This document shows, piece by piece, positions 20,696 through 31,823 of a stretch of DNA of 60,000 nucleotides (its first letter is position 1; each line of letters starts with the position of its first letter). The notes beneath the pieces were generated by a model. It was given only the letters and a program-made list of their open reading frames with translations. It made no database searches and was not told the DNA's origin. The stretch lies in the NCBI RefSeq assembly GCF_963678635.1, contig NC_087062.1, forward strand, positions 34,261,651 to 34,321,650. Direction: 5' to 3'. Position numbers and translations under genes: made by a program. Source of the DNA: Symsagittifera roscoffensis (Eukaryota > Xenacoelomorpha > Acoela > Convolutidae).

Positions 20696-21072
20696 CTGCT
20701 CTCTGCAACATTTGCCCGGGAGTACATATCGACGGGAAAAAAGCTAGGTTATGAAACGACTTGCTAGCGTCTAAACACAGCTTCATATGCTTTTGACCGT
20801 CTCTACCAAAGCCAGTTCTGTGTGGTACTTTAACATTGGGTCGACAAAATCATTACTGTTTTTGGGCTATCGGCCAGAACGCGCAGATTAACTTAGTTGC
20901 ATGCAAAATAGTCAGCTCATGGCTGGGTCTCAGTATGATCAGACCACGAGGTCACTCCTACAAACAGGGCTACTATTTATTATCATATTATTTTTGTTTT
21001 TGTTCAGTAGATAAAAATCATTATATCCATCGGAGATGGATCAACCCTTTCCTTCAACTCCTAGCTTCTCAT
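20696..21072. repeat. Direct repeat, left copy
   Basis: Bases 20700-20850 and 20940-21072 are recognisable again at 21405-21550 and 21585-21722. Shared words include GTACATATCGACGG, CTCTACCAAAGCCAGTTCT, CAGACCACGAGGTCACTCCT and ATGGATCAACCCTTTCC. The copies are about 80 percent alike by eye. No open frame is shared. It could be an old tandem duplication inside the unit's right part. Confidence 0.8.
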
Positions 21073-21404
21073 AATCTGAAAACGATTTTTAATGTTATTA
21101 AATCAAACGCGGTTGTAATCGCTTTTAGCCTAATTGTTGTGACATTCGACCAGAATCGACACCACTCAATTTCTTATTCAAATTTTTACTGGAACATCAG
21201 ACCGAGAAGATTGATGGTTTTAATCGATTAGAGGTCTTAATTGAGCATTCTGACGAACTCGGAAGGGTCAATTTGGAGTTCCATGTTAATTTTTAAAAAT
21301 TCGATTTGGACGTAAACGACACGTGACCTTTTATTTCGCACACGCTGAAACTGCGAAAACAGAACAACAGTAGTCTTAGTGACAACAACAACGAAAAAAC
21401 TGTA
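21073..21404. other. Interval between direct repeats
   Basis: AT-rich with no gene. TTTTAGCCTAATTGTTGTGA near 21124 matches a sequence at about 32685 in the second unit copy and gives the approximate right limit of homology between the two units. Confidence 0.45.
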
Positions 21405-21722
21405 ACATTCGCCCGGAAGTACATATCGACGGAAAATAAAGCTAAGCTATAAAACGACTGGCCAGCGTCTATACAGAGCTCTACATGCTTTTCGCCGTCT
21501 CTACCAAAGCCAGTTCTTTTGTTGGTCTTCTCAACATCGGGTCGACAAAAACGTTACTGTTCTCCGGCTTCGACCAGAGTCTCAGTATCCCCAGACCACG
21601 AGGTCACTCCTAAAAACAGGGCTACTACTAGTTATTATGTTACTATTGTTTTTGTTCAGTAGATAAAAATCATCATCTCCATCGAAGATGGATCAACCCT
21701 TTCCCTCAGCTCCTAGCTTCTC
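21405..21722. repeat. Direct repeat, right copy
   Basis: Second member of the direct repeat pair with 20696-21072, spaced by about 700 bp. It carries the inverted foldback end ATGGATCAACCC at about 21689. Confidence 0.8.
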
Positions 21723-21820
21723 ATTATTAGAAAATGAATCCATATGTTAATTAAATTCAATTCAGGGCATGCTAGGAAGCTAGAAGTTCGTATAAAATAG
21801 TTTAAGTTTAAGTCTCAAGA

Positions 21821-21956
21821 CCCCCCCCCCCCGGATTCCTGAATCCGGGGAAAGAACACCCTTATTTCCTCTCCGGAAGGCTGAATTCACAATTCCACCA
21901 CCCTTCACCGTTGGCGTGAATGGCCTTGTAACGATTTTAGCGACACAATCGTTACA
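21821..21956. repeat. Poly-C run and two perfect inverted repeats
   Basis: A run of twelve C leads into CCCCGGATTC-CT-GAATCCGGGG (21829-21850), a perfect 10-bp-arm palindrome. TGTAACGATT (21927-21936) and AATCGTTACA (21947-21956) form a second perfect 10-bp hairpin with a 10-nt loop. Both are short and non-coding. They may be ends of a small foldback element or chance structures. Confidence 0.75.
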
Positions 21957-23064
21957 ATTCGGAGCGGTCTCTGCTAATACTCTGTCGTATTTTTCTATTT
22001 CTTGTCGTTGTTTCTCTCGCAACTATCGTTTTTGTTGTGTTCTCTGTTTGAATTTCTTCTAAAATGGCCGTTTTCAACGTTTCTCGGAAGTGTGACGTCA
22101 CAAATCGAAATTTTAAAAATTAGAATTTCCAGAATCTTCCGGCCTTCACGATTCGTTTAAACGTCCAAATATTACTTTAATTTTCTGGGTTAGCGGCTAA
22201 CCATCCGAAACTGTCTTTTTGTCAATTGTGGCCCGGTCAATGCCCCATTGAATCTCGTAGTCTTCGTAAAAATGGTACAGTGCCATCGAACAGAATTTAC
22301 AAAAAGCACGAAATCATTTTTATCCACGTCATATTGACTCACTGCAGAATATAAATGGCATCATATTACATCATTATAGCCTTCCAAATTTTTTCACTAA
22401 TCTGCACTTTCGAGGATATGATCTAAGATAAAACATTTTTTCTGACTTCCAATGTCAATGCCCTGATTTAAAACTTTTTTTCCTAAAAAAGGTGTTAGTT
22501 TGCAGGACAGTCCTGCCAACCAACAAGCTAAAATTACTCTAATATGCTTCCTCCCTTCGGAAATTCTAGTTGGTCCTGAATATTAAAATTAAGGAACTCA
22601 GTGGTTAGAAGGAACAATGACATAATCTCCCTCTTCAAGAGATTACCCAAGTCTTTCATGTCACCAGCAAGTGATCAGTCGTCCTAGTTGATTAAAAACA
22701 ATCATGTAGGATGAAAAATTTACTCTTCACTCAAGCCTTTCTATAAAAAATAGTAAGTGTCTCTAAAGCCACTAACTAAAATCAAAATGCAAATTTATAA
22801 ATGCAACAAATTCTTTAATCTTTCAAAACTCAACAAAATGTTTTCTTTCAGTTTTAATTACAACTTGGTTGCTTTGTTTCTCATTTGAGTTTTTCTGTCA
22901 CATACAAAATAATTTTGAGTTTTAACTTCTTCTCTTTCATCACTTCTTTGTTTCTTCTTCTTTCGATGTTTCTTGATTGATAACTGACAAGAGTCAAACT
23001 GTCATATACGGAACTCAAAAGCAAGAGTATCAGTCGGAATTCAGCAATTACCGCCGAAAAACAT
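21957..23064. other. AT-rich spacer between the two giant-ORF units
   Basis: I see no gene, repeat or element end. In particular there is no integrase-like sequence upstream of copy 2, so the gypsy-like block is not a constant left neighbour of the giant-ORF unit. Confidence 0.5.
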
Positions 23065-23132
23065 TATTTCTTGAGTATTAAACTGGTAAGGTATTTCTTG
23101 AGTGTTAAACTGGTAAGGTACTTCTTGAGTGT
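23065..23132. repeat. 27-bp leader repeats with GGTAAGG core, copy 2
   Basis: Two full tandem units of 27 bp and a partial third, each containing TTCTTGAGT and CTGGTAAGGTA. They occupy the same place as the 19-bp repeats of copy 1, just before the start codon at 23149. The unit lengths differ, but the core and the position agree. Confidence 0.85.
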
Positions 23133-23148
23133 AACACAACTTGAAATA

Positions 23149-25204
23149 ATGGCGGATCGTTTCTGGATGCCGATGCCGGCAGCGTTACAAAAAGCCCACA
23201 ATTGACAAGCTATACAGGCGTTTGAGGTATCCTGATCATTCTCAAGTGGACTAGAGGATGGCAGTGATGCTTAATACCATCTTGCAGCTAGAATCTCAAG
23301 GAGAGAGCAGAGAATCGGCGACAGAGGCAGTGTTGATGGTGGGTTACACATCAGATGGAATATCGAATCAAGAACAGACAAGATGGCTGTCATGGAGGCC
23401 TGAGAGGATTTGACTTAGCGAAGAATCCAGGCTTGAACAACATCACGGAGTATGGTGCTGGAGTGTTTCCCCTTCCGACCAAACCAGCGAAAAGGACCGG
23501 AATTCAGTCTAGCAGCAAGCGTTCGTCAATCATACATTCGCAACAAACCGAGGAGGCATACCCGGACATTAGCAAATTAAGGAATTAACTGGAAAAGGCC
23601 CAGAGGGAACGGGATCGAGCTGCTCTGGATGGAAATCAGGCTTTTCTTGAGAGGGAAAAGGCTGCGATTGACAGGGATCAAGCTGTACTCGAGAGAGACA
23701 AAGTCATACTTGAGAGGGATTTGTTGAGAGCTGCGCTGGAACAAACCCGAAGATTGCAGGAGAATACGGCGAACTGCGACCAACTGAAGCCGGAGCTTGA
23801 GCGATTGCAGAGAAAGCAGCAGGAAACAGGGAGTGGCAAAGAACGAAGACTGAGGACACCAGTTGAACCCCTGATGACGAAATCAAGACCGGATTCGAAG
23901 ATGGAGGTGGACGAGGCCCCCAGAGCGAGTGGCCGTTTCAACCTTGACAGAGTAGCCCAAGAGCAGATGAGCGAGGATCTAGAGAAGTGGACTCCTCCGG
24001 AACCAACTCTTTCCTCGAGAGATCTTGAGTCGGTACGAATTAAGCCACTAACGGTGGAGGTCGCGTTACCAGGCCTAACACCCAGTTCAACTGGGGGCAG
24101 CCAAGCAAGCGCGGGAAAGCCGCGCCTCAAGGAGTTGCAGGAGAGGTTGCAAGCAAGGACTCCCGAGAGCCCTGCAGTGGAAGCGGGGTCGCACACTTGG
24201 AGTAAGTTACCAGTAAGGAGCGCCCTTGTCTCGAATTTCGAGAAGAACACCGAAGGGAGATATCATCGACATCGATGAGAGGACTGGACGGCGATACAAT
24301 GCGAAAGGAGGGATGCCTTCTAAAACGCATCCTGGGCGGAATACTGCACGCGGCCCGAGATACCCGAGGGCACAATCCACTTGATCATAGGGTTAGGCTG
24401 GAGATGCTGGAGGTCAGGATGATCCATTCGGTTACAATGATGATGGGGACCAACGACGAACGATAGGAACGAGGTGAGGAAAACGATGAAACTATCAGTG
24501 AAGGTGGGCTGTGTTCTAGAGGAAGTGAGGAACTACTTGGACCGCACAGTTCTCACGGTTTGCACGGTTCCGTATAACATGATGCAGGACGAGAATACGA
24601 TGAACATGAACGAGAAAATGCGCCATATCAACGAAGTAATACGAATACTAGAATTACAGAAGAAGAGCATCATACCCTTGAGACTGCTTGATGTCGCATG
24701 GATGATGAAAAAATCCTTGCCAAATGGCTGCTCCTCTGACGGCATCCTTTTTGTCAGACCTAGAGGTGTGGAGTGGTTAAAAAGTGTCTTCCAGAGGCAC
24801 ATCGACAGTCTAGAGTCAGAATTGCTGGCAGCTGGCCAATTTGTTTTCGGACCACCCCCGAAGCCTCCGTTCTTCTCGTTCAAGCCAATAGGGGACCGCT
24901 TGGGAGAAAGGATAAATTCTAGAGACAGTTCGGCGAGTAGTAGAAGTAGAGAACCGGGATTGACGCGGAGAAATATGGGACGGAGACTTCTACACCACAA
25001 AGCTCGGCGGTGTCATCGGTTGTGATAGTGGAGAAAGATCAAGGTGGCAAGAAATCGGCAGAAGGCCCAGGAGAAATTAGAAAAACTAGGTATCTGGAAC
25101 GCTTGAGAAATCTAGGTCTGGAAGATCTGACCTGCAGGAAACTCTGGAACTCAAAATCTTGTCTCATGAAGACCTATACAGTCACTATTGTGTGGACTGG
25201 TTGA
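23149..25204 (+). pseudogene. Copy 2 segments A and B: coiled coil and first SGNH domain
   Basis: ATG at 23149 gives MADRFW as in copy 1. A coiled coil is present at about 23580-23830. The block I part of the first SGNH domain is deleted: after the strand leading to GDS the sequence jumps to the region near block III, which reads MMGTND. From 24474 a continuous frame runs through VCTVPYNM to SSDGILF, in which the block V His is replaced by Leu. This copy could not be a hydrolase. It supplies the frame evidence for the 1-nt loss in copy 1 near 11250 and for the private TAG at 11753. Confidence 0.7.
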
Positions 25205-26800
25205 AAGCGCATGAGACACTTTTTTCTCGAGAGAAGACTTTGGTGACAGCAGATTCAACTGGAATTCCGAAGAGAGCGATCTTTGACCCCGTTAAATATC
25301 AACTCCCTAAGCAGCTAGGAAGTCCAGGCCTGATGTAAAGTAGCGATTCCTTCACAATTGAGAGCGGTGGAGAAACTTCTTGAGCTCAAAGGTATAGGAA
25401 TTCCCGACACTTCTTACATGGACCGGAAATTGGCAGAGGAGCCACGATATGGGGAACCTTATGGAACATCTTAGCTGGCCAAGGCACTGGCTGCCTACGA
25501 TCTGAGACAATTTGTGAGCCTGAAATGCGGTTGTTTGCGCGAGCGAATGATCACCCGCATCATGCAAACGGTCTCTTGGAGCCTTTGAGGACTGGAAAGC
25601 CAACACCGAAGAAGATCTGGGAAGCGATTCAGACGTTGCTCGCCTCGATGAGCGAAATACAGGAATTGTTGGCCTCTCGATTGAGTTCGATGACAAAGGC
25701 GGTGTTCGCTTCATCACAAGGTACTCGATCATGCCACCCGCCCTCCAATTTGTGTGTGCGCTGTTGGTCTTGATCGCGGAGGGCAGTGGGTTGCGTATGT
25801 TGATAGCAGCTCCGAATCGAGAACTCGAACCGCTGATTTTGAGACTTCTGAAGTCAGAAGTGACAGCAGCCTGGGCAGACGTGTCCCACGCCTTGAGAGC
25901 TTTTTATGAGCTGGCGAGTATCTTTATTGTGTTGGATGAAGTGCTTTGTCTAGAGATATCAAATCTAGCTAGACAACTGAAGTTTAGTCCAGAGACAGGG
26001 GATGATCAGCCAGTGATCAGTCACTTGACCACTAAACCTGTGGTTCTGTAGCATCGAGCTCACGATTGTAGTTTTTACCACCAGCGCAAAGCGCCCCATT
26101 AAAGATCAAAAAACGTAGCGGGGCGGAGAAACAGCTAGAGTCGATGGCCTATCGCTTGAACCAAGAAAGAAGAGATGGCCATTCCTGACGCCGAGGCTAG
26201 AGAATGCGACAGACAAAAAGAAGGAAATCGCGCCTCCGTTAATAAGGCAAGTGTGGGAGTTATTGCAGAATCAGCTCGATTACTCTGAGAAAAAGGAGTT
26301 GACGGTAGGGATGTTTGTTACCTCAGCAAACGAGACCACTATCGGAGGTTTCTGGAGGGATCACGCCACGGACGACTTGAGGACGAAGAAGTCATCTGAA
26401 ATCTTGAGATTCTTGAGCCCGTGTTGGGAGAAGAAGTATATATGAGAGATATTCTCTGCAGGAAAAACGCTTTTCGAGACGTTCATACAGGATCTCTTGA
26501 GCATATCGATTAACCTGCTACTGGCCTTGTATCTAGTGTTCACCAGATACTTGTTTAACATGCGGCCAGCCTTCATGTTCAGTAGGGGTGTGGATACCCT
26601 CCGGATCGGCGGATATCTGAAGTTGGTCCTCCTGACACACGGGAATCTAGCAGCGTTCCACCGCCTAATGAAATACGTGGATCCGATGACCATGAGCCGA
26701 CCCGAGTCTTGAGACTTAATGGTATAAGTGTGCTGCGGAATTGAAGACCCTTCTGGTGGAGTATCTCTTGAGGCACTTAACAGGAGAAGAAAAAAGCTCG
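25205..26800 (+). pseudogene. Copy 2 segments B and C: second SGNH-like region and beyond
   Basis: Parts of the second SGNH-like region survive: FARANDHPHHANG (block III position), MPPALQFV, APNRELEP and WADVSHALRAF (block V position, DxxH kept). The reading passes FYELASIFIVLDE where copy 1 has TAA. The start of the region with the candidate Ser is largely lost near 25330-25520. Further on, TIGGFWRDH, FLSPCWE and MFSRGVDTLRIGGY match segment C. Confidence 0.62.
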
Positions 26801-28960
26801 AAAACCAAGCAGGAGGTCAAAGATATGAATGGTGGCATGCCCCTTCTGACTGAACTACGCGTGGCAATGCGGTCGGATCCCCTAGGGATATTCAGAGGGC
26901 TGAGGAGGTGGTGACCTGCATCTACGGACCCGCTGTAACCTATGCTTTTTCGGATCTCCTGGTGACAGCGTACAGACACTCAGTGGTATACAAGAGCTTG
27001 GAAGGTGAAGGATCCAGAGCTGATCGTGCTGAATTTCAGAGGCCAACTGCAATGCAGGAGGGGGAAAACGAGAGGATCCAACAGAGGCCTACTCGAAAAT
27101 CTGGAATCTGAATCCCCTGGCAAAAGATACGGGAAAAGTCTTGAGAATACCAACTTGGAGAAATCCTTCCCCTTGATGAGGAGGGAACTGGAGGCAATTC
27201 TAGAGCAGTGCGTGTTACCAGCCACCATCCCGGGGTTCCCGACAATTAGGCGGATGACTCTGGGTATGAACAGTCCAATGTTAGTACCGTCAGTTCAGGC
27301 TAGAGAAGTTGTGGAGCGACAACAGAGGGGGTTCACGCATGGCCGGGACCCCTTGTTCATTGGGTACGCTGCGGCCACTTACTTTCACAAATCTGAAATC
27401 AGATTGAACTCCTAGACGACTGAAGCCAACAAGAAGAGGGGCTCGATGCCTCCGAGGTGCGACGTGAGGGAAGTGAAAAGAGTGCTTGAGAGGGCCGGAT
27501 TTGAAAACGAGGATCCCGTGTATGACGATGGACGGATAATTGAGGAAGAAGGAAACTTGGCCTTGAAGGATGACTTAAATTGCAGTACGAGAAAACATCT
27601 GGCGCCCTATGGACTAGAAGAGATAGAGTTTCAAAATGATGGACAAAATCTGAATGCAGCAGGAGCCCTCTATGTACCCGTTAGGGTAAACAAGCTGGCT
27701 GAACCGGCGACCCTCGCCTCTGTCGGTCGATACTCCCAGAGATAAGAGGAGCCTTCCCGTGAAAGGCAGATTTGAAGATGCTTTGAAGCGAGAACGGCCT
27801 GAAGTGATGGAAGGGGAGAAAATTGATGAAACCCTCAGTGAACCCGAGGATAAAATCGACATTGGAACCACCCCGACTGAGGAAAAAGTGCCCGGGATTT
27901 ATAGTCCTGGCACCACTCGTGAGTTGCTTCAGAACTTGATTGGTGAAGACTGGGCAGATACCGCGACAGCACCTGGGATCTCCTCGGGTCAGAATCTGGA
28001 GCTACAACTAGGGATTAAGCCCGCGAATATGGGCATGGCGCCCTTAAGTAGCGAGGGTAGAGAAAGGAACACCTTCGAGACAAACAAAACGATGTTCCTG
28101 GATAAGTTAGATCCAGAAGGATGACAAGTGTGCTTGAGTAAGTTCAATCAGAAGGTAGAACGGAAAGCGGATGTCGCGGAATTCAAGGAGGAGTTGTTGG
28201 ACATTGTGGTGGAGTTCGGAGAACCTATTTTGATGGCAACCGGACTAGATAAAGGGGCGAGGGAAGAGTTGTTCAACAATGAGTGAGACAAGGCCGATTA
28301 TCGAGCCTAAACCCTGCAATGACAGCTCTACTCTAAAAAAGAAACGACTTCTAAAATGAAAGTAAAAAAATTAAGACTAAAAACAATGATAAGGATAAAT
28401 CTATAATTATAGCTAAAGATATTTATATACCTGAGAGTAGAGAAGAGAGGAGGCACGAGTTGGACAAAGAGAGTCCGGAGAAGGAAGCGAATCCGGTTAT
28501 GATTGTAGCCACACTCACAAATTCAGAGTAGAGGTCAAGGAAGAGGAAGCGAGAGGTGGAAGAAGCCAGTATTTTAGCGGAGGTGGTGTCGGAGGTGAAC
28601 TTGGGGTAGACGGCCCCAATGGTTCTGGCGAGGTGGAAAACTGCAGCCTACAAAGGCAACTCGATGTCCAGGAAGTTGGTTGAAGTAATAACCGAGACGG
28701 AGGCTAGGACCGGTTCGGAAGCGGAAGAAGTCTTTAAGCCTCAGAGGGTAAGAACGAAGAAAGGTGCCACTAGAGGGCAAAGGTGGGAACTGGATGTAGG
28801 CAAGGAATGGATCTCGAATCAACACCAGGGCGTTGGGGGCAAGTGACAAGTTTTCCCCATGAGAAAGGGTTAACGGAAATACCGCTCGCTCTTAGTGGAT
28901 AGCTTTGGATACAACGAAAGAACTGGAAAGCTGTTCAAAGAAATTGGATTGTGGAGTGTC
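26801..28960 (+). pseudogene. Copy 2 segments D and E
   Basis: Recognisable parts are GGMPLLTEL, VTCIYGPAVTYAF, NFRGQLQC, RRMTLGMNS, DPLFIGYAAATYFH, DETLSEP, DWADTATAPG, the basic RKRKREVE tract and MVLARWKTAAYK. At least six stops or frame changes are present. It shows that the ATG at 14756 in copy 1 is internal, because similarity extends upstream of it. Confidence 0.58.
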
Positions 28961-30812
28961 TAGAAAGCGCCGAAGCTGGGCCATGCAGCAAAGGGCAGAA
29001 GTGAACAAACTGGAGTTGAAACACCAAATGGGAAGAACATAGGAGAAAATGTTGCTAGATTACTTTGAAGAGGAGATGAAAACACCCTAGTCAGCACCGC
29101 CTTTGTTAGGACAGAGGGGCAGCTCTTGTTCACATGGTGTTTTAGCGGGGTGGCAATGGAAGATCTGAATTCGGTCGACAAGCTTAAGCTGAGTGACAAA
29201 GGCCCACAGGTGTATCGAAAGTTGACGCAGTGTGTTGCTCGAGATAACTCGGGGTTAAGTCGTGCAAGTAGAAAAGATGCCACCTGTTTTTTGAGAGGGA
29301 TCATGTCGGTGATACCGGATGCTACCATCCAAGCTTGCTAGCGGAACGCAACGGAGAGTAGAGCATTGGAGAAGAGAGTCTCGAAAATTTTCTTGAACGT
29401 GTATCAAAGTACTGGGATAAAAAAAATGATGATTCGAGACAGTCTCTAGAGAACCATGCGAAAATCGACGAGATCAGGAGGTTTCTAACATAGCGTACAT
29501 CGTGCCTTGACCTTGACGGAGGATTACTCGAAAAGCACGAAGCATGCTTCTGGCGTCATGGGAATGTTATACAATCCCTTCTTGAGCACAGAGGCAGGAG
29601 CCACCTTTATGAATTTTGAGGTCATGGAATTACTGAAGTTTTGGACGGAGAAGATAATCCAAATTGAATGGATGGAAAGGGAAAAGCCGAGCGCAGGCTC
29701 ACTTCTTTAGAAGGGGCCCGAGGTCATTTGTGTGCCACACTCTGAGAAGAAGGTAGGCTTGAGGTAAGGAGGCGAAGATAATGCATTGTCCACGAACATG
29801 GGAACAATTTAGAGACTCTTGAGGTCATCTTGAGACCAAATTGAGCAAAAATGAATGAAGAAGTCACGGAAAGAGTGAGATTGTCCCCAGGAAAGGATGA
29901 AGATTTGGGGAACTTGAATGTGATACATAAATTGATTTCACCCCATCGAGAAGAGTCCAAAGAGACGACGAGTGAGCCTGGAGATGAGCCACCGAAAAAG
30001 ATGGAGCACGGCACGTGTCTTGATTTGGCAACAGGAGATGGAGGACATTCTTGTGATGGGCGATCTTGGGCAAGGTTACAATCATTTCAGAGGCGAGGTT
30101 TAGCTACGTAGTTTGGTGACGTTACAGAAAAAGAAAAAGTGAGGTGCAGATATCAGCCGATTGCTACGCGACTACCACGGTAAATTTGGCTACGGCACTA
30201 GGATTTTTCTCGAGGATATGTAGTCGGAGTCGCTGGAGTTGCTGGAGTCAGATCACCATCTTGTGACGCCGTTGAGTGTGGAGTCTTTGTCTGGAGTACT
30301 GCAGATAATTCAGAAGCATGTCTGGGGATAGAAAGTCGGCTTGGAAGCGGAAATGGGATTCCCAGTGCGTGAGGCCTACAGTCTGCCGATGAATGCGTAG
30401 TCGTTGGTGGGATCAGTCATGGCGATTTTATGCGGAAGCCATTATCTACTGCACTTGTCCTTGGTGGAAGCGTCTAGCCAGAATGTCACATCATTCACAT
30501 AAATTGCTTCGGAAGATGCTGGGAGCCAGGGTGGAAGACCTGAGCGATATATGGGGTGAAAAGTTTTTGAGTTCGTAGAAGTAAATTTCTAGTGACTTTG
30601 AAAAACAGAGTGCGAGCCGCAAGACACTCAACAACGCTCAGGCTATAGACGAGAATGATTTGACACATGCAAAAATGATGGAGTTTGAACCTTTGCTCGA
30701 GGCTTCTGGAGAACGCAATCTCCGGAGCATTAATCTACCATATGAAGAATATCCATGCCACTGTCTGGCACAGATGGTGTGGTATCCGGAGAGGTCAAAC
30801 CTCTGCTTAATA
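28961..30812 (+). pseudogene. Copy 2 segments F, G and H
   Basis: Surviving parts are RKRRSWAMQQ, LLDYFEEEMK, VARDNSG, RGIMSVIPDATIQAC, VYQSTGI, GVMGMLYNPFLSTEAG, VTERVRL, DGRSWARLQSF, GLEAEMGFP, ARMSHHSHK and CHCLAQMVWYPE. Numerous stops break the frame, but the last 25 codons before 30813 are open in the frame that meets the shared TAG. Confidence 0.55.
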
Positions 30813-30815
30813 TAG
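30813..30815 (+). promoter_or_regulatory. Shared in-frame TAG, copy 2
   Basis: Context TTA ATA TAG GAC ATT. It is homologous to the TAG at 17857-17859 of copy 1, with coding similarity in the same frame on both sides (NLCLI before, GLPDHQQKVT after). Confidence 0.6.
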
Positions 30816-31500
30816 GACATTGGAGAAAATCGGTCTATAGGATTGCCAGATCATCAACAGAAGGTCACTTTCTTTGTAATGAGCTCGATGCTGGCATTGC
30901 GGTGGGTTGATGAAAGCATATTGAAATATCGGGAGTCACAGGCGTCGACTGTGGAAGTGATACACGCTGTTGATTATAGCAGGAGACTTGAGTTGTTTAA
31001 GACTGCCTGCAAGGTATTCGCTGTGCCTATGAAAGTGAGACGCGTGTGGAGTCGTATAAGATTTTTCTCGTGGTTCAGGGCGACGTTGATCTCTTGTCTG
31101 TATATCTTGACTAAAAATCACATGAAGAAACATCAGAAGGAGTATCCTCACTTCCGGGCAGAGATAGGACCGGAAGCCTTCAAGAGACCATTGCTCACCT
31201 ATATCGCACGGGAATAACTACAGGATGGAAGCGGAGTGGTGTAGTGTCTAGAGATAACACTAAAGCAATGGAGTCTATCTTACACAACTCCTTTTACCTG
31301 AACAGGGAGTCGAAGGTAAATAAGCTACCAAACCATTCGTGAAGATCACAAAAACAGAAGGAGTGGATAGTGACCTATGAACAACTGAAGGCATGGGAAG
31401 AGGTGGTGATTAGTTCTGACGACAAAGAGGAGTTGACGAGGCAGTCACGGTATCGAGTGCTTCTGGACCTAGTACTTCAAAGACAGGTGGGACGAATTAG
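30816..31500 (+). pseudogene. Copy 2 segment I
   Basis: Open from the shared TAG to about 31217 (RSIGLPDHQQKVT, AVDYSRRLELFKTACKVFA, IGPEAFKRPLL), then broken by indels. Later fragments HNSFYLNRESKV and TYEQLKAWEEVVISSDD still match copy 1. The final TAG is at 31498-31500, close to the position of the copy 1 terminator. Confidence 0.6.
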
Positions 31501-31823
31501 GCCAGGTATCTTGAATGGATTCTTGATTCTTGGGTATTGAGCAGGGAAAGGAATGGGGACTTGAGTGTGAACTCGGATGAAATCTGAGGGCACGGGAGAG
31601 AAATTTTAACATATGGACTATTGTTATCTAATTTTTTATATCTATTTATTTATCAAAGATTGCATGACATTTTTCTGACTGAGTTGAGCAAAAGAAATTC
31701 TGGGAAAAGTAGCTTACAAAGCTGAAATCCAGGGTGCAGTTGGACGAAGGTTTTGATTGCTGTTTAGCTATGAAGTGACAATTTTGCATGGCTGTGAAAT
31801 TTGGGGAATTAGGTAAGGCTGAA

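Larger units (their letters stand above)
9627..21150 (+). mobile_element. Giant-polyprotein unit, copy 1 (about 11.5 kb)
   Basis: A leader repeat, one long coding region (9753-18579, about 2,940 codons) and a non-coding trailer that is recognisable again, in the same order, at 23.06-32.71 kb. The copies are roughly 70 percent alike in coding DNA by eye, with many silent differences, and much more alike in part of the trailer. Open segments are broken by about ten stops or small indels, most of which can be recognised by comparison with copy 2. No RT, integrase, transposase or helicase was recognised, and no terminal repeats were found. I infer a mobile or viral-type element because it is duplicated and contains SGNH domains, but its class is unknown. 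Segments are annotated separately below. Confidence 0.7.

Noticed and set aside
22090-22104. CRE-like palindrome TGTGACGTCACA
   Set aside because: One such 8-bp core is expected by chance in a window of this size and no promoter or gene is near.
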